Positions 11,179-24,104 of a stretch of DNA of 64,000 nt are shown here, piece by piece. Position numbers and translations under genes: made by a program. Origin of the DNA: Blastocatellia bacterium (GTDB lineage Bacteria > Acidobacteriota > Blastocatellia > HR10 > J050); contig JALSQX010000033.1 of the NCBI GenBank assembly GCA_026985075.1, forward strand, positions 186,001 through 250,000. Direction: 5' to 3'. The notes beneath the pieces are model-generated. The model made no database searches. It was not told where the DNA came from and saw nothing but the letters and a program-made list of their open reading frames with translations. The stretch's first letter is position 1. Every line of letters begins with the position of its first letter.

Positions 11179-11342
11179 GATACCGCCACGCAAAATTCGC
11201 TCCCCTTCCCCGGGAAGGCTCGTGATCCACGGGGATCGGACTCAACTCGTTTTTTCGGTTAGAGTTAAAGCTGGCGCCCTCCCTTCTCCCACCAGCCGAC
11301 TTGATTTTTTCCATCCCATCCACCATACTGAGGAGGAAGGAT

Positions 11343-15328
<3,986 letters not shown>

Positions 15329-15332
<4 letters not shown>

Positions 15333-16072
15333 ACGCGATCCTGGTAGAGAAGATATTGATACCCAGAGCCATCCTGGCTCGGTGCAACACCTCCGGCATA
15401 AAGGCCGGCGGCGAACAACTCCGTAAACTGACGGCGCACGTCTCGTTGCCAGGCCCGCGCTGCCGCCGGGTCCTGAGCTTTGATCACATTGATATCCCGC
15501 GGGATGACCACCGTCGCCACTGGCGGCCGAGAGTCCCGATGGCCGCAGAGCCGACGTCGAACGCGCGAAGAATCCACATGCCATTCGATGACTAATCGAT
15601 CGGTATCCAGCCCCTGGTGCAAGGGACTGCTACTGGGCGGACCGAAGAAATTCACTTCATAGTTTCGCGCGATCGCTCCCAGCGTGTTGAGATTGAAATG
15701 GGCATTGACGGCCTGTAATGGATCGAACGTCCAGATGATGAGATCCCGCCCCCGGGCCATCGCCCACTCCCGTTGCCGAAGTTTCAACTGACGACCGATG
15801 CCTCGATTCTGATACTCGGGACTCACGGCCAGGATGTTGGAGTAATAGCAGAGTCTCCCTTTCCAGCAGGCGAACAGCGCGCGAGTGAACCCCACTAACC
15901 GGCCATCAGTGGTGAAGGCGCCCAGCGTGAATCCTCCGGTATGCCGGGTGACCACATAGGCATAGGGGGGGATCACATCGACATCCGAACTCTGCCAAAC
16001 GCGGCGTTGGAGGTGAACGCACTGGTGAAAGTCATCGGGCGTCACGCATTCGCGAATGTCAATCCCCACCAT
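15329..16072 (-). CDS. GNAT-family acyltransferase of the COG3375 type
   Basis: A 247-residue protein with a GNAT acyl-CoA transferase fold. [28 protein letters not shown] carries the acyl-CoA pyrophosphate loop (written here as NRGIGRQ), then [21 protein letters not shown], a segment typical of the COG3375 predicted acetyltransferases. The C-terminal third is specific to that group. The ATG at 16072 has GAGGAG just upstream. It is coupled (4-base overlap) to the downstream MenC-type gene. In Geobacillus kaustophilus a GNAT succinyltransferase and such a racemase act together in D- to L-amino acid conversion, so a succinyltransferase role is a reasonable inference. Confidence 0.82.
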
Positions 16073-16214
16073 GATCTCCTCACTGTGCGTGCGTGCTCCG
16101 TCGATGGAGATTCTACGTCACCGCCATTTGACTTGGCAAGAGAGGGTCCAGCCTGAGGGAATCTCATCCTTCGCCCTTCTCAGAACCCTCCTCTCCATCA
16201 GCGGTTCTCTCCCC

Positions 16215-17513
16215 TCACGGTCGTCTCAACAGATCGAGGACGCGCTCGATGGGCGTCCCCAGGCCAATAGACAGTGAACCGGCATGGGCGCGATCTTCGA
16301 TTTCGGCCGTGACCATGCCAATGACGCGGCCCTCGCCGTTGAAAATCGGGCTGCCGCTATACCCGCTCTGAATGGGACCATCCAACTGAATGAGATTACG
16401 GCTCACCTTGCTCACCGTCGTTCGCCGAAGCGTCGTCGTCGCCCGGTCCTGCTCCGTGGTCCTCAATAGATCCGACCCATAAGGGAATCCAATGAAGGCC
16501 ACCTCGTCGCCTTGATGCACCTCGCCGAGGTGGGGTTCGACAGCCTCGATCACGGGCATCTGGCGAGGTGGGGGAATGTGAAGAATGGCGACATCCAACG
16601 GCTTCGACGCTCGGTACAGTGAAGCCGCTATGGCCTCATCGGCCCGATGATCGGCGAAGATCACGCGGAGCGAGGTGATGTGTGGTTCGCTGCCGGGCAC
16701 GCGCAATTCAGCGTCGTACTCCCAGGGACGAATGATATGGTAGTTGGTCGCAATGAGCCCGCGCGCGTCTATGGCGAATCCGGTTCCTTCACTGGTCCCC
16801 TGAGAGACTACCTGACCGTGCTGGTCGACGAATTCGAAGGTCACCGTCACCAGGACAACCGCGGATTGATTCCGCTCAGCGATGTGGGCAAACGTATTGG
16901 TCGGCGCACTGGACGGGAGTCCATCCGCCTCCCGCCGGATGATCCCCAAGTAGACCAGTAGAGTCACGGCCAGCGCCGTCAGGATGACCAGGAGGGCCAC
17001 CAGCCGACGCCATGGCGATGACGCCTGGCGAATGGCGGCATCGATCATGAGCTCTACCGTTCGCCCGCCAAACCGGCGCGAGGGACGATCGGACAGCTCA
17101 TCAATGGGCATCGCTCTCCATCCCGCTGAAGGGGAGATGGTGGTCCCTCGCGTCCACGGCCGCTGGATGATCTTGTCGACGTCCTGTTTCGCTTTCACAT
17201 CGAACAACAGATGGGGGCCTTTTCGTCCGAATTGGATCACGCAACCAGGGTGGAGCGACGCCTGCTGGATGCGAACCCCATTGAGATACGTTCCATTGGT
17301 ACTCTGCAGATCGCGAATGACGAACCGATCGCCTTCCAGCCGAATCTCGGCATGGTGGGCTGAAGCTCGAAGATCCTGAGTGGTGAAAACGACGTCGTTA
17401 TCCGGGGCGCGCCCTAACCGGATGGGATCATGATCGAGAATCTCTCGCCGCCCCGCCTGTCCCCCCGACAGGTGAGTGAGCACGATGACCTTGTCTGAAC
17501 CACTTACCCACAC
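16215..17513 (-). CDS. FHA domain - transmembrane - trypsin-like serine protease fusion
   Basis: A 432-residue three-part protein. An N-terminal FHA domain (about 30-105) binds phosphothreonine peptides and shows RLGRAPDND, HHAEI and STNGTYLNGV. A basic/proline linker leads to one membrane helix (about 170-191). The C-terminal half (about 205-432) is a trypsin/HtrA-type protease with H259 in TNYHII, D307 in LDVAIL and S386 in GYSGSP; no PDZ domain follows. The predicted topology puts FHA in the cytoplasm and protease outside, joining an internal Ser/Thr-kinase signal to periplasmic proteolysis. The start is a GTG at 17513 after GGGGAAGG. FtsH- or kinase-type partners are not nearby. Confidence 0.88.
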   Translation of the reverse strand: MWVSGSDKVIVLTHLSGGQAGRREILDHDPIRLGRAPDNDVVFTTQDLRASAHHAEIRLEGDRFVIRDLQSTNGTYLNGVRIQQASLHPGCVIQFGRKGPHLLFDVKAKQDVDKIIQRPWTRGTTISPSAGWRAMPIDELSDRPSRRFGGRTVELMIDAAIRQASSPWRRLVALLVILTALAVTLLVYLGIIRREADGLPSSAPTNTFAHIAERNQSAVVLVTVTFEFVDQHGQVVSQGTSEGTGFAIDARGLIATNYHIIRPWEYDAELRVPGSEPHITSLRVIFADHRADEAIAASLYRASKPLDVAILHIPPPRQMPVIEAVEPHLGEVHQGDEVAFIGFPYGSDLLRTTEQDRATTTLRRTTVSKVSRNLIQLDGPIQSGYSGSPIFNGEGRVIGMVTAEIEDRAHAGSLSIGLGTPIERVLDLLRRP

Positions 17514-17540
17514 ACTGAAATACCTTCCCCGCTCGGTTAG

Positions 17541-17568
17541 ATTGTAGGCCGCTCGTCACGGAATGCAA
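17541..17568 (-). promoter_or_regulatory. Candidate promoter for the FHA-protease gene
   Basis: On the minus strand TTGCAT (17563-17568), a 16-base spacer and TACAAT (17541-17546) lie about 28 bases before the GTG start. The -10 matches consensus at five of six positions; the -35 is weak. Confidence 0.42.
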
Positions 17569-17609
17569 GCCGCGTCGAGCCGAACGACGATTCGTTATGC
17601 TCCGTACCC

Positions 17610-18986
17610 TCAGTTGGCCGGCTCATGGGCGGCGACCAGGTCTATCGTCGCCGTGCCGAACTTGCCTTGAACGCGCGCCCGGAGAGGCCACCGATGATCA
17701 TCATCGGCCAGCCAAATATCCATCCGCCCGTTTTGGCGAATCAACCTCCCTTCGCCGAAGATGAGGGGCTCCAATTTCCAGGCGTCGAATGGGCCCAGTC
17801 GCGTTTTGAGGGATTCCCGCCCCACGACTTTCACAGTGACGTGAAACGTTTCGCCCGAATCGCTGACCGGAATCTCGAACGTTCGACCTCCGCTGAGAGG
17901 CAGGGCGCGCAAATAGTAGATGCCCGAGACGACATCTTGAACCCAGGAGGGGCTGGGGTATACCTTCACTTCCGGTTGAGCCCCCACCGTCGTCAGATCG
18001 CGCTTGATCAAGCGCACGCTGCTGTCTTCGAACACGGCCAACTCGAATTTTCTTCTCCGACGCTCGCGCATCTGCTTTCGCGTGCGGTGGACGTCGAAAT
18101 CGGCCGGGTTGACGAACGACTCGAATTCGTACTTGAGATCGAGTCCCAACAGGCTCGGCCAGAATCCTTCGGCCACGGCGACGCCTCGAAACCAGTAATC
18201 GCCGACCAGCGGGCGCTCGGTGGATCGCCCGAACGTCAACGTGATCCGGCCGATTTTCCCCGAGATGAGGAGCTTTGAATAGCGAGCCTCATAGATGAGC
18301 GTCTCTCCCTCTGCGAAGGGGAGAGGAGCGATGAGCTGAAGAGATCCTGGAGTCGATTGGCCCGTCTCCTCATCGGCGAACGAAGCGGCTCGTCCCACGA
18401 CGACTTTGATCAACAGGATGACGATGACCAGCGCCAAGCCCAGCCCCACTCGATACTCGCGATGAGATCGATAGAGCTGGAGACTATAGGGCCGTCCCCT
18501 CCCCGCCCGATAGGGCGTGAGGCGAGGCAAGACGGCGGGTACAGCCCTCTCATACTGCGGATACTCCCCGGGGAATAACTCCCGGAGATGAGAAGACTCC
18601 CGCACCATGGCCGACGAGAAGAGCAAGACGAACAGGATCACAAAACTCACCACCAGGATCACCTCGCCCGCGGCCACCGTCACTCCCAATCCCAAAAGAA
18701 ACGACCCCACATAAAGGGGATGGCGCACGTAGGCATATGGTCCCCAGGTGATCAATTGTTCATCTTTCCGGATATACCCGGCCGCCCAGGCGCGCATCGC
18801 GAGTCCCACCAGCGCAATCAAACTGCCAATCAGTAGAGAGCGGGGCGTGGGCCGGGCGAGGATCAAAACCATCGCGCCGAATAACGAACTGAGCGGCACG
18901 CGCCAGCGCTGCAACGTCGCTTGAAGATTAGTTCGCCCGCTCAGCAACCGCTGGCCTATGTGGGGCGTCTGGTGAACGTCTGACAT
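17610..18986 (-). CDS. ICMT/PEMT-like membrane methyltransferase fused to DUF3108
   Basis: A 458-residue fusion. The N-terminal part (about 25-165) has several membrane helices and the isoprenylcysteine/phospholipid methyltransferase signature LITWGPYAYVRHPLYVGSFL with a following ELFPGEYPQYERAVPA. A further helix (about 180-200, GLALVIVILLIKVVVG) leads to a C-terminal DUF3108 domain (about 215-455) containing FAEGETLIYEARYSKLLISG. DUF3108 is a periplasmic beta-rich domain of unknown function, usually stand-alone. I chose the ATG at 18986 (MSDVHQTP) with AAAGGAGG upstream. It overlaps waaC by 59 bases, suggesting one transcript with the heptose genes. Confidence 0.85.
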   Translation of the reverse strand: MSDVHQTPHIGQRLLSGRTNLQATLQRWRVPLSSLFGAMVLILARPTPRSLLIGSLIALVGLAMRAWAAGYIRKDEQLITWGPYAYVRHPLYVGSFLLGLGVTVAAGEVILVVSFVILFVLLFSSAMVRESSHLRELFPGEYPQYERAVPAVLPRLTPYRAGRGRPYSLQLYRSHREYRVGLGLALVIVILLIKVVVGRAASFADEETGQSTPGSLQLIAPLPFAEGETLIYEARYSKLLISGKIGRITLTFGRSTERPLVGDYWFRGVAVAEGFWPSLLGLDLKYEFESFVNPADFDVHRTRKQMRERRRRKFELAVFEDSSVRLIKRDLTTVGAQPEVKVYPSPSWVQDVVSGIYYLRALPLSGGRTFEIPVSDSGETFHVTVKVVGRESLKTRLGPFDAWKLEPLIFGEGRLIRQNGRMDIWLADDDHRWPLRARVQGKFGTATIDLVAAHEPAN

Positions 18987-20004
18987 CGGAGAGCCTCCTT
19001 TCAATGGCTCGTTTCACCTCATCAACCGGGACTGCGATGTACGATTCGTCGTTGCCTCGCCGTCGATAATACGGGCTCACCTTGGCCCGTGGGTCCTGGA
19101 CGACGATGTCGTGAGGGGAAAACGGGCCATTGCGCCTGGCCGGCGTGGGCCCGAAAATCGCCACGATCGGCGTTCGGCGCGCCGCCGCCAGATGGAGCGG
19201 CCCCGTATCGCCGCCGATGAACAGCCGCGCTCGATCGGCGAGCACGGCGAGCTGTTTGAGCGTACAGGCGAACGGGATCGCTGATCCCCGCGCCCGCCGC
19301 CTCACCTCCTCAGCCAGGGCCTCTTCGCCGGGCGCGTGGGTGATCACGCTGACCAACCCATGCTCGGACCACAAATAGTCACAGATAGCGGCGTAGTTTT
19401 CCGGCGCCCATCGTTTTCCCTTCCAGTTGCCGCCAGGGTTCACAATGGCGAAGGCTTCAATGGCCAAGGCGTTCAATCTGGCGGCGATGAGATTGCAGTC
19501 CTCCTCCGAGATGCTCATAGGGAACTCATATGCTCCGCCCGGCGACGCGCCCAGCGCTCGAACCAGCGCCAGATTCTTCTCAATCACATGCCCCTCATCG
19601 GAAACGGGAACTTGCTCGGTGAGGAAGAGCGCACTCGGCTTCTCTCGCAAGCAAGCCGTGTCAAAGCCGATTCGGCGACGTGCTCCGGACAGGAACAAGA
19701 CCAGACCGGATTTGAGCAACCCTTGGAAATCCAATCCCACGTCGAATCGGCCAGCCCGCAATACCGTCAGCGCTGACCGCATTCGCCGCCAGGTAGAAGG
19801 AGATGACCAGCGGCGCCGCCAGGCGCGCGTATCGATTTCGATGACCTCATCGAGACAGGGATTATCGCGAAGCAGCGATGCGGACGGCCGCTCCACGACC
19901 CATGAGATGTGTGCCGCCGGGAACTGCCGTCGCAGAGCCGCCAAAGCGGGCAGCGTGTGAATGACGTCACCGATGGAACTCAACTTGACGATGAGAATGT
20001 TCAT
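18928..20004 (-). CDS. waaC: LPS heptosyltransferase I (GT9)
   Basis: A 358-residue GT9 glycosyltransferase that adds L-glycero-D-manno-heptose to the Kdo2-lipid A inner core in the cytoplasm. It has the family start MNILIVKLSSIGDVIHTLPA, the central GLDFQGLLKSG segment, and the donor-binding region FIGGDTGPLHLAAA with IFGPTPARRNGP. The AAARRTPIVAIFGPT arrangement fits WaaC better than WaaF. I chose the ATG at 20004; a TTG at 20013 is possible and ribosome-site evidence is weak. It lies just downstream of gmhB and waaF and overlaps the next gene by 59 bases. Confidence 0.9.
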   Translation of the reverse strand: MNILIVKLSSIGDVIHTLPALAALRRQFPAAHISWVVERPSASLLRDNPCLDEVIEIDTRAWRRRWSSPSTWRRMRSALTVLRAGRFDVGLDFQGLLKSGLVLFLSGARRRIGFDTACLREKPSALFLTEQVPVSDEGHVIEKNLALVRALGASPGGAYEFPMSISEEDCNLIAARLNALAIEAFAIVNPGGNWKGKRWAPENYAAICDYLWSEHGLVSVITHAPGEEALAEEVRRRARGSAIPFACTLKQLAVLADRARLFIGGDTGPLHLAAARRTPIVAIFGPTPARRNGPFSPHDIVVQDPRAKVSPYYRRRGNDESYIAVPVDEVKRAIERRLSDVRRSPDAPHRPAVAERAN

Positions 20005-20046
20005 CCTGCCCAACAGTTCGCTCTCGGCCGCGGGCGGCGACGAGCG

Positions 20047-20622
20047 TCATGATGAGTGATGCAAGATCCACTCCACCGCAGCGAGCACATGCTCGGCGAT
20101 ATGGTCCGGGGGCCGAGGCCACGTATGTCGCTGATGCTCATATTCCCCGCGCCCATATCCGGTCAAAACGAGGATGCCTGTGGCTCCCACGCGGTGAGCC
20201 AACTCCACATCGAGATATTTATCGCCGATGAAATATGACGCGCGAACGTCCAAGTCGAACTCTCGCTGAGCCTGTTCCACCATACCCGGCTCCGGCTTAT
20301 GACACCGACACGCCACGCGATAAGCTGGATCGGGGGCGGCAGGGTGATGCGGACAGTAATAGATGGCATCCAGGAACGCGCCCCGCTGACGCAGTTCCAA
20401 CTGGAGTTTCTCATGGACCTGCTGGACCAACCGTTCGCTCATATAGCGACGAGCCACCCCCGACTGATTGGTCAACACAATAGCTTTGTACCCTGCTCGA
20501 TTGATTCGCCGCACGGCCTCTGCCGTCCACGGGTACAGTTTGAAGCGATCGAGATGGTTGACGTATCCGACCTCTTCGTTCATCGTCCCATCTCGATCGA
20601 GAAAAATCGCTCGATTTCTCAT
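20047..20622 (-). CDS. gmhB: D-glycero-D-manno-heptose 1,7-bisphosphate 7-phosphatase
   Basis: A 191-residue HAD-superfamily phosphatase of the GmhB/histidinol-phosphatase type. The nucleophile is in AIFLDRDGTMNEEVGYV (D10, general acid D12 counting from the alternative GTG). VLTNQSGVARRYMSE follows, then the structural zinc site CPHHP with CRCHKPEPGM, and YFIGDKYLDVE at the C-terminal metal site. It makes the ADP-heptose precursor used by the adjacent heptosyltransferases. The waaF stop overlaps the alternative GTG start at 20625, so the genes are probably coupled. No gmhA or hldE is visible in this window. Confidence 0.93.
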   Translation of the reverse strand: MRNRAIFLDRDGTMNEEVGYVNHLDRFKLYPWTAEAVRRINRAGYKAIVLTNQSGVARRYMSERLVQQVHEKLQLELRQRGAFLDAIYYCPHHPAAPDPAYRVACRCHKPEPGMVEQAQREFDLDVRASYFIGDKYLDVELAHRVGATGILVLTGYGRGEYEHQRHTWPRPPDHIAEHVLAAVEWILHHSS

Positions 20623-20625
20623 CAC

Positions 20626-21696
20626 TCATTGACCCGCGACCTTAACGGGCACCGAGACCCTCGCCTCCAGAGCATCGGTAGCCCATTGGAAAACTTCATC
20701 CACCGTGATGGCGGTCATACAGCGATGATCGATGGGACAATCGCGCCGCATGCATGGAGAACAGGAGACGGGATGGCGGATGACCCTCGCCTGCTCAGAG
20801 AACGGGCGAGTGACCTCATGTTGAGTCGGCCCGAACAGGACGAGCGTCGGGACGCCGACCGCCGCGCCAATATGGGCGGGTCCCGTATCGTTCGAGATGA
20901 GCAGGCGCGCACAACTGATGACCTCCACGAGCTGGCCGAGATCCGTCTGACCGGTGAGGAGGACGGGACGATGGCGCATGCCGACGACGATGCGTTCGGC
21001 CAGGGACCGTTCATCGCTACTGCCGATGAACACCACCGACACATCGCCCCGTTCCAGAAGTCGATCGGCCAGAGCAGCAAACCGCTCGGGCAACCACTGC
21101 TTGGCGCGGCTGTTGGTCGCACCGGGATTGATGATCACCAGCGCGCGGTCCATCTCCACACCTCGCTCGGCCAGGAAGGCCCGGGCGCGCTCTCGCCGCT
21201 CCGGAGAGACGGGCAGGCTCATATCTGGAGCTGCAAAATCGACGTTCGTCACACCGGTCAGGGCCCGTTCCAACGCAGCCACCAACTCCAGGTAGTAGAA
21301 GATCTGATGTCGTCGTCGGCGTCCATCAACTCTCACCGGATGGGTGAGCAGAAGTCCCCGCCCATCGGTTCGATAGCCACACCGAATGGGAATGCGAGCC
21401 GCCCACACCAGAAATGCGGCTCGAAAGGCATTCTGAAACAAAACGGCGATCTGGAACTGCCCCGCCTTGAGGGCTCTCACCATCCGGGTCAGCGAAGTCG
21501 CCTCCGGCGTGAGGAATTCATCGATGAACGCAACCCCCTGAAACAAACCGCGGAGAGCGGGCCTCGTCCACAGGGTCATATGGGCTCCCGGAAACAGGCG
21601 GCGGACCTCCCGAAGCGCCGGGATGGTCATGACTGCATCGCCGACCCAATTAGCTCCTCTCACCAGGATGCGCCCGACTGTCGGTACTTCGCTCAT
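20626..21696 (-). CDS. waaF: LPS heptosyltransferase II (GT9)
   Basis: About 356 residues from the ATG at 21696. It is a second GT9 enzyme with the WaaF-type start ILVRGANWVGDAVMTIPALR, the acceptor-site segment AVLFQNAFRAAFL, and the C-terminal ISNDTGPAHIGAAVGVPTLVLFGPT, where the first heptose is the acceptor. A cysteine-rich stretch HPVSCSPCMRRDCPIDHRCM near the end is common in WaaF-like proteins. The start is uncertain; in-frame starts extend up to 21780 but with no conserved sequence. It is the first gene of waaF-gmhB-waaC. Confidence 0.92.
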   Translation of the reverse strand: MSEVPTVGRILVRGANWVGDAVMTIPALREVRRLFPGAHMTLWTRPALRGLFQGVAFIDEFLTPEATSLTRMVRALKAGQFQIAVLFQNAFRAAFLVWAARIPIRCGYRTDGRGLLLTHPVRVDGRRRRHQIFYYLELVAALERALTGVTNVDFAAPDMSLPVSPERRERARAFLAERGVEMDRALVIINPGATNSRAKQWLPERFAALADRLLERGDVSVVFIGSSDERSLAERIVVGMRHRPVLLTGQTDLGQLVEVISCARLLISNDTGPAHIGAAVGVPTLVLFGPTQHEVTRPFSEQARVIRHPVSCSPCMRRDCPIDHRCMTAITVDEVFQWATDALEARVSVPVKVAGQ

Positions 21697-21862
21697 AGGC
21701 AATGGACGGCTTGCTTCACTGGAGTGAGCATATGCTAGCATATCGCCGCTTCCCTGACTAGAGATGACAGACCCTCTCACCTATAAGACGTGGACGATCA
21801 CATCAGGGGAAGAGCGCGCGTTCTGGAGTCCAGGATGAGGGAAGCGGCCATCCACGGCCCGA

Positions 21863-22843
21863 TCACAGCAATCGGAATTCTACGCGGATGGTGAGTCGAT
21901 AATCGATGGGGCGTCCCTGGAGATCGCGGGCGGGAATGAATCGAATTCTCTTCGCCGCTTCGATGGCTTTCTCATCCAATCCGTAACCCAGACCACGCAG
22001 AACCCGGATATCGCGAACGACTCCATCAGCACCGAACGTCGCCGACAGGAGGACGACGCCTTGGATGCGATTGCGCCGCGCTTCCTCCGTCCAATCAGGG
22101 CGAGGGCGATTCAGGATCTGAGGTCGACTGCGCACGTTCCCGCCCCCGAGCTGTGCACGCCCCCCACCGGTATTCCAGCCCTCTCCCGGCCCGTAGCCGA
22201 TACCCCGCCCTGGACCGACGCCACCTCCCGAACCAGTACCGATACCTCCACCCGATCCCGGACCAGCCGAGGGAATCATGGAGATACTCGTCGGATCACC
22301 CAGTGGGAGCGTCCGATCCATCTGCGGGAGTAATTCCGGTTGCGCCCGGATGGTCGGTTCGACGGGAAGGGCGGGTTGCTTCACTTTGGGGGGATGAGGA
22401 CTGGGATCGATTAATGGAACCCGGAGGCTGGCTCGCGGCAGACGTCCGCGAGAAGGTGGCCGTGGCTCATTCCGACCACCACCCCCTCCGCCACCAGCCC
22501 GTTGCTTCAACTCGGGCGCCGGCAAAGGAGCGAGAGGGCGTGGATTCACATAGGCGATGGTCTTCTTCTCTTCTAAGACGGCGGTGATCTCAGGAGTCCG
22601 TAAGAAACGGATGACCAAGCCGACCAATACGGTACTCAACAAAACGACCAGAGTGAGGAGGCTCCCCAGGAAAATGATCTTGGTTCGCCGCTTGCCGTAA
22701 TCATCTTGGCTGAAGGCCTCGCGAACGTAGAGAGCGGGATTGGTACGAAATTCTCGAAAAGCTTCGCCGAGCTCCCTCCACAGACGCTTGGGCAACGGCT
22801 CGTAGTCAAGCGGAGCAAAAAACTGAAACTCTTGCTCTCGCAT
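21863..22843 (-). CDS. tonB: TonB-family energy transducer
   Basis: A 326-residue TonB-like protein. About 55 cytoplasmic residues precede one membrane helix (IIFLGSLLTLVVLLSTVLVGLVI, about 55-80), then a periplasmic Pro-rich and Gly-rich spacer (about 95-240, including a run of seven Gly). The C-terminal TonB domain (about 245-326) has RNRIQGVVLLSATFGADGVV and AAKRIRFIPARDLQGRPIDY. TonB passes proton-motive force from ExbB/ExbD to outer-membrane receptors. No exbBD lies here. The start at 22843 follows AAGAGGTG, and a good promoter lies upstream. Confidence 0.93.
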   Translation of the reverse strand: MREQEFQFFAPLDYEPLPKRLWRELGEAFREFRTNPALYVREAFSQDDYGKRRTKIIFLGSLLTLVVLLSTVLVGLVIRFLRTPEITAVLEEKKTIAYVNPRPLAPLPAPELKQRAGGGGGGGRNEPRPPSRGRLPRASLRVPLIDPSPHPPKVKQPALPVEPTIRAQPELLPQMDRTLPLGDPTSISMIPSAGPGSGGGIGTGSGGGVGPGRGIGYGPGEGWNTGGGRAQLGGGNVRSRPQILNRPRPDWTEEARRNRIQGVVLLSATFGADGVVRDIRVLRGLGYGLDEKAIEAAKRIRFIPARDLQGRPIDYRLTIRVEFRLL

Positions 22844-23153
22844 ATGGCGCGCACCTCTTACGATAGCATCTAGATTAAGAATACCTCAATCCCGTCCACT
22901 TTGCAACACGCGTCGAGGGGAGGAATCGAACAACCGAGCGCTGCAAGAAGCTCAATCGCCCCTGCCGAACCCGGCCCGCTCGGAGGCTCGCCGGGAGAGG
23001 GAGAACCATTCGCCGATCTGGAGATTGCCGACTCGGGCGCGGGTTCATCAAGACCTCTCCTCCCGCTGAGCGCGCGATTCCCCAACGGGGTTGACGGTCT
23101 CATCGTTGGCCCCTAGAATACTCGCTCATTTTCAACGATTCGAACGAGGCGTT
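22844..23153. other. Divergent intergenic region between tonB and the amidohydrolase gene
   Basis: About 310 bases. It contains the tonB promoter and GC-rich sequence with no supportable gene or obvious promoter for the plus-strand amidohydrolase. Confidence 0.5.
22878..22906 (-). promoter_or_regulatory. Candidate tonB promoter
   Basis: On the minus strand TTGCAA (22901-22906) and TATTCT (22878-22883) are separated by 17 bases. The transcript would begin about 30 bases before the tonB ATG. No Fur-box-like dyad is evident. Confidence 0.6.
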
Positions 23154-24020
23154 ATGAGCTATCCGGACTACGGCGTCATCGATATACACGTGCACATCCA
23201 GCCCTGGCATATGGTGACCTCGGGGGTCGTCGAGGTCATGCGACGAACCCGCACGGACCTGGAGTCGCTCGATGAATTCATGCGAAATCCCGATCGCTTC
23301 ATCCAGCTGATGGACGAACAAGGGGTGGAGAAGGCGGGATTGATTAACTACGTGAGTCCCGACGTGATGGGGTTTGACGATTCCGTGAATGAGTATTCCG
23401 CCCGCTACGCTCAACGCTACCCCGATCGACTCATTCCCTATGGCTCGGTGCACCCGCGATTCTCCCAAGATCCCGCAGCCGACATGGACCGCATCGTCCA
23501 TGAATTGGGCATCAAGGCCATCAAGATTCATCCACCCCACCAGCTCCTCTATCCCAATGAGTACCTCCAGGGGCTTCCAGGATTGGCCGTTATTTACGAG
23601 AAGGCCCAGGAATATGGCATTCCGGTCATGATTCATACGGGCACCTCGATCTTTCCCAGAGCGCGAAATAAGTATGGAGATCCCATGCACGTGGACGATG
23701 TGGCCGTGGACTTCCCGCGCCTCAAGATCATCCTCGCTCATGCTGGGCGACCGCTGTGGATGTCCACCTGCCTGTTTCTGGTTCGACGACATCCCAATGT
23801 GTACCTCGACATCTCGAGCATTCCACCGAGTAAACTCCTGGAATACTGTCCGTGGATCGAGCGAGTGGCCCATAAAACGATGTGGGGGACGGACTGGCCG
23901 GCTCCGCTGGTGCCCAGCATGAGGGAGAACGTCCGTCAATTCTATGCCCTGCCGATCTCCGAAAGCGCCAAGCGGCAAATCCTCCGGGAGACGGCGCTCA
24001 AGGTATTCAACTTGACATAG
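23154..24020 (+). CDS. ACMSD-type metal-dependent amidohydrolase (Amidohydro_2)
   Basis: A 288-residue TIM-barrel hydrolase. The N-terminal metal motif is DIHVHIQ (H12, H14). Strand-end residues appear in KAIKIHPPHQL, MIHTGTS, ILAHAGRPLW and the C-terminal MWGTDWPAP, matching the Amidohydro_2 group that includes ACMS decarboxylase and related decarboxylases/hydrolases. Substrate is unknown. I chose the ATG at 23154 with GAGG upstream; the longer frame to 23091 adds sequence that is not family-like. It converges on transaldolase. Confidence 0.87.
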   Translation: MSYPDYGVIDIHVHIQPWHMVTSGVVEVMRRTRTDLESLDEFMRNPDRFIQLMDEQGVEKAGLINYVSPDVMGFDDSVNEYSARYAQRYPDRLIPYGSVHPRFSQDPAADMDRIVHELGIKAIKIHPPHQLLYPNEYLQGLPGLAVIYEKAQEYGIPVMIHTGTSIFPRARNKYGDPMHVDDVAVDFPRLKIILAHAGRPLWMSTCLFLVRRHPNVYLDISSIPPSKLLEYCPWIERVAHKTMWGTDWPAPLVPSMRENVRQFYALPISESAKRQILRETALKVFNLT

Positions 24021-24104
24021 CCGAGCTGCGGCCCGTGGGAGCCGCGTTCTGTTGGCCATGCACGCTGAAGAGCGACGACGTCCCCTGAGGCGTCGACGGC
24101 GCGT

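Noticed and set aside
11095-11342. CIRCE heat-shock operator before groES
   Set aside because: No TTAGCACTC-N9-GAGTGCTAA or close variant is present in this interval.
20299-21738. A 479-codon plus-strand frame opposite gmhB/waaF
   Set aside because: It spans two well-supported minus-strand genes and has no recognisable motif.
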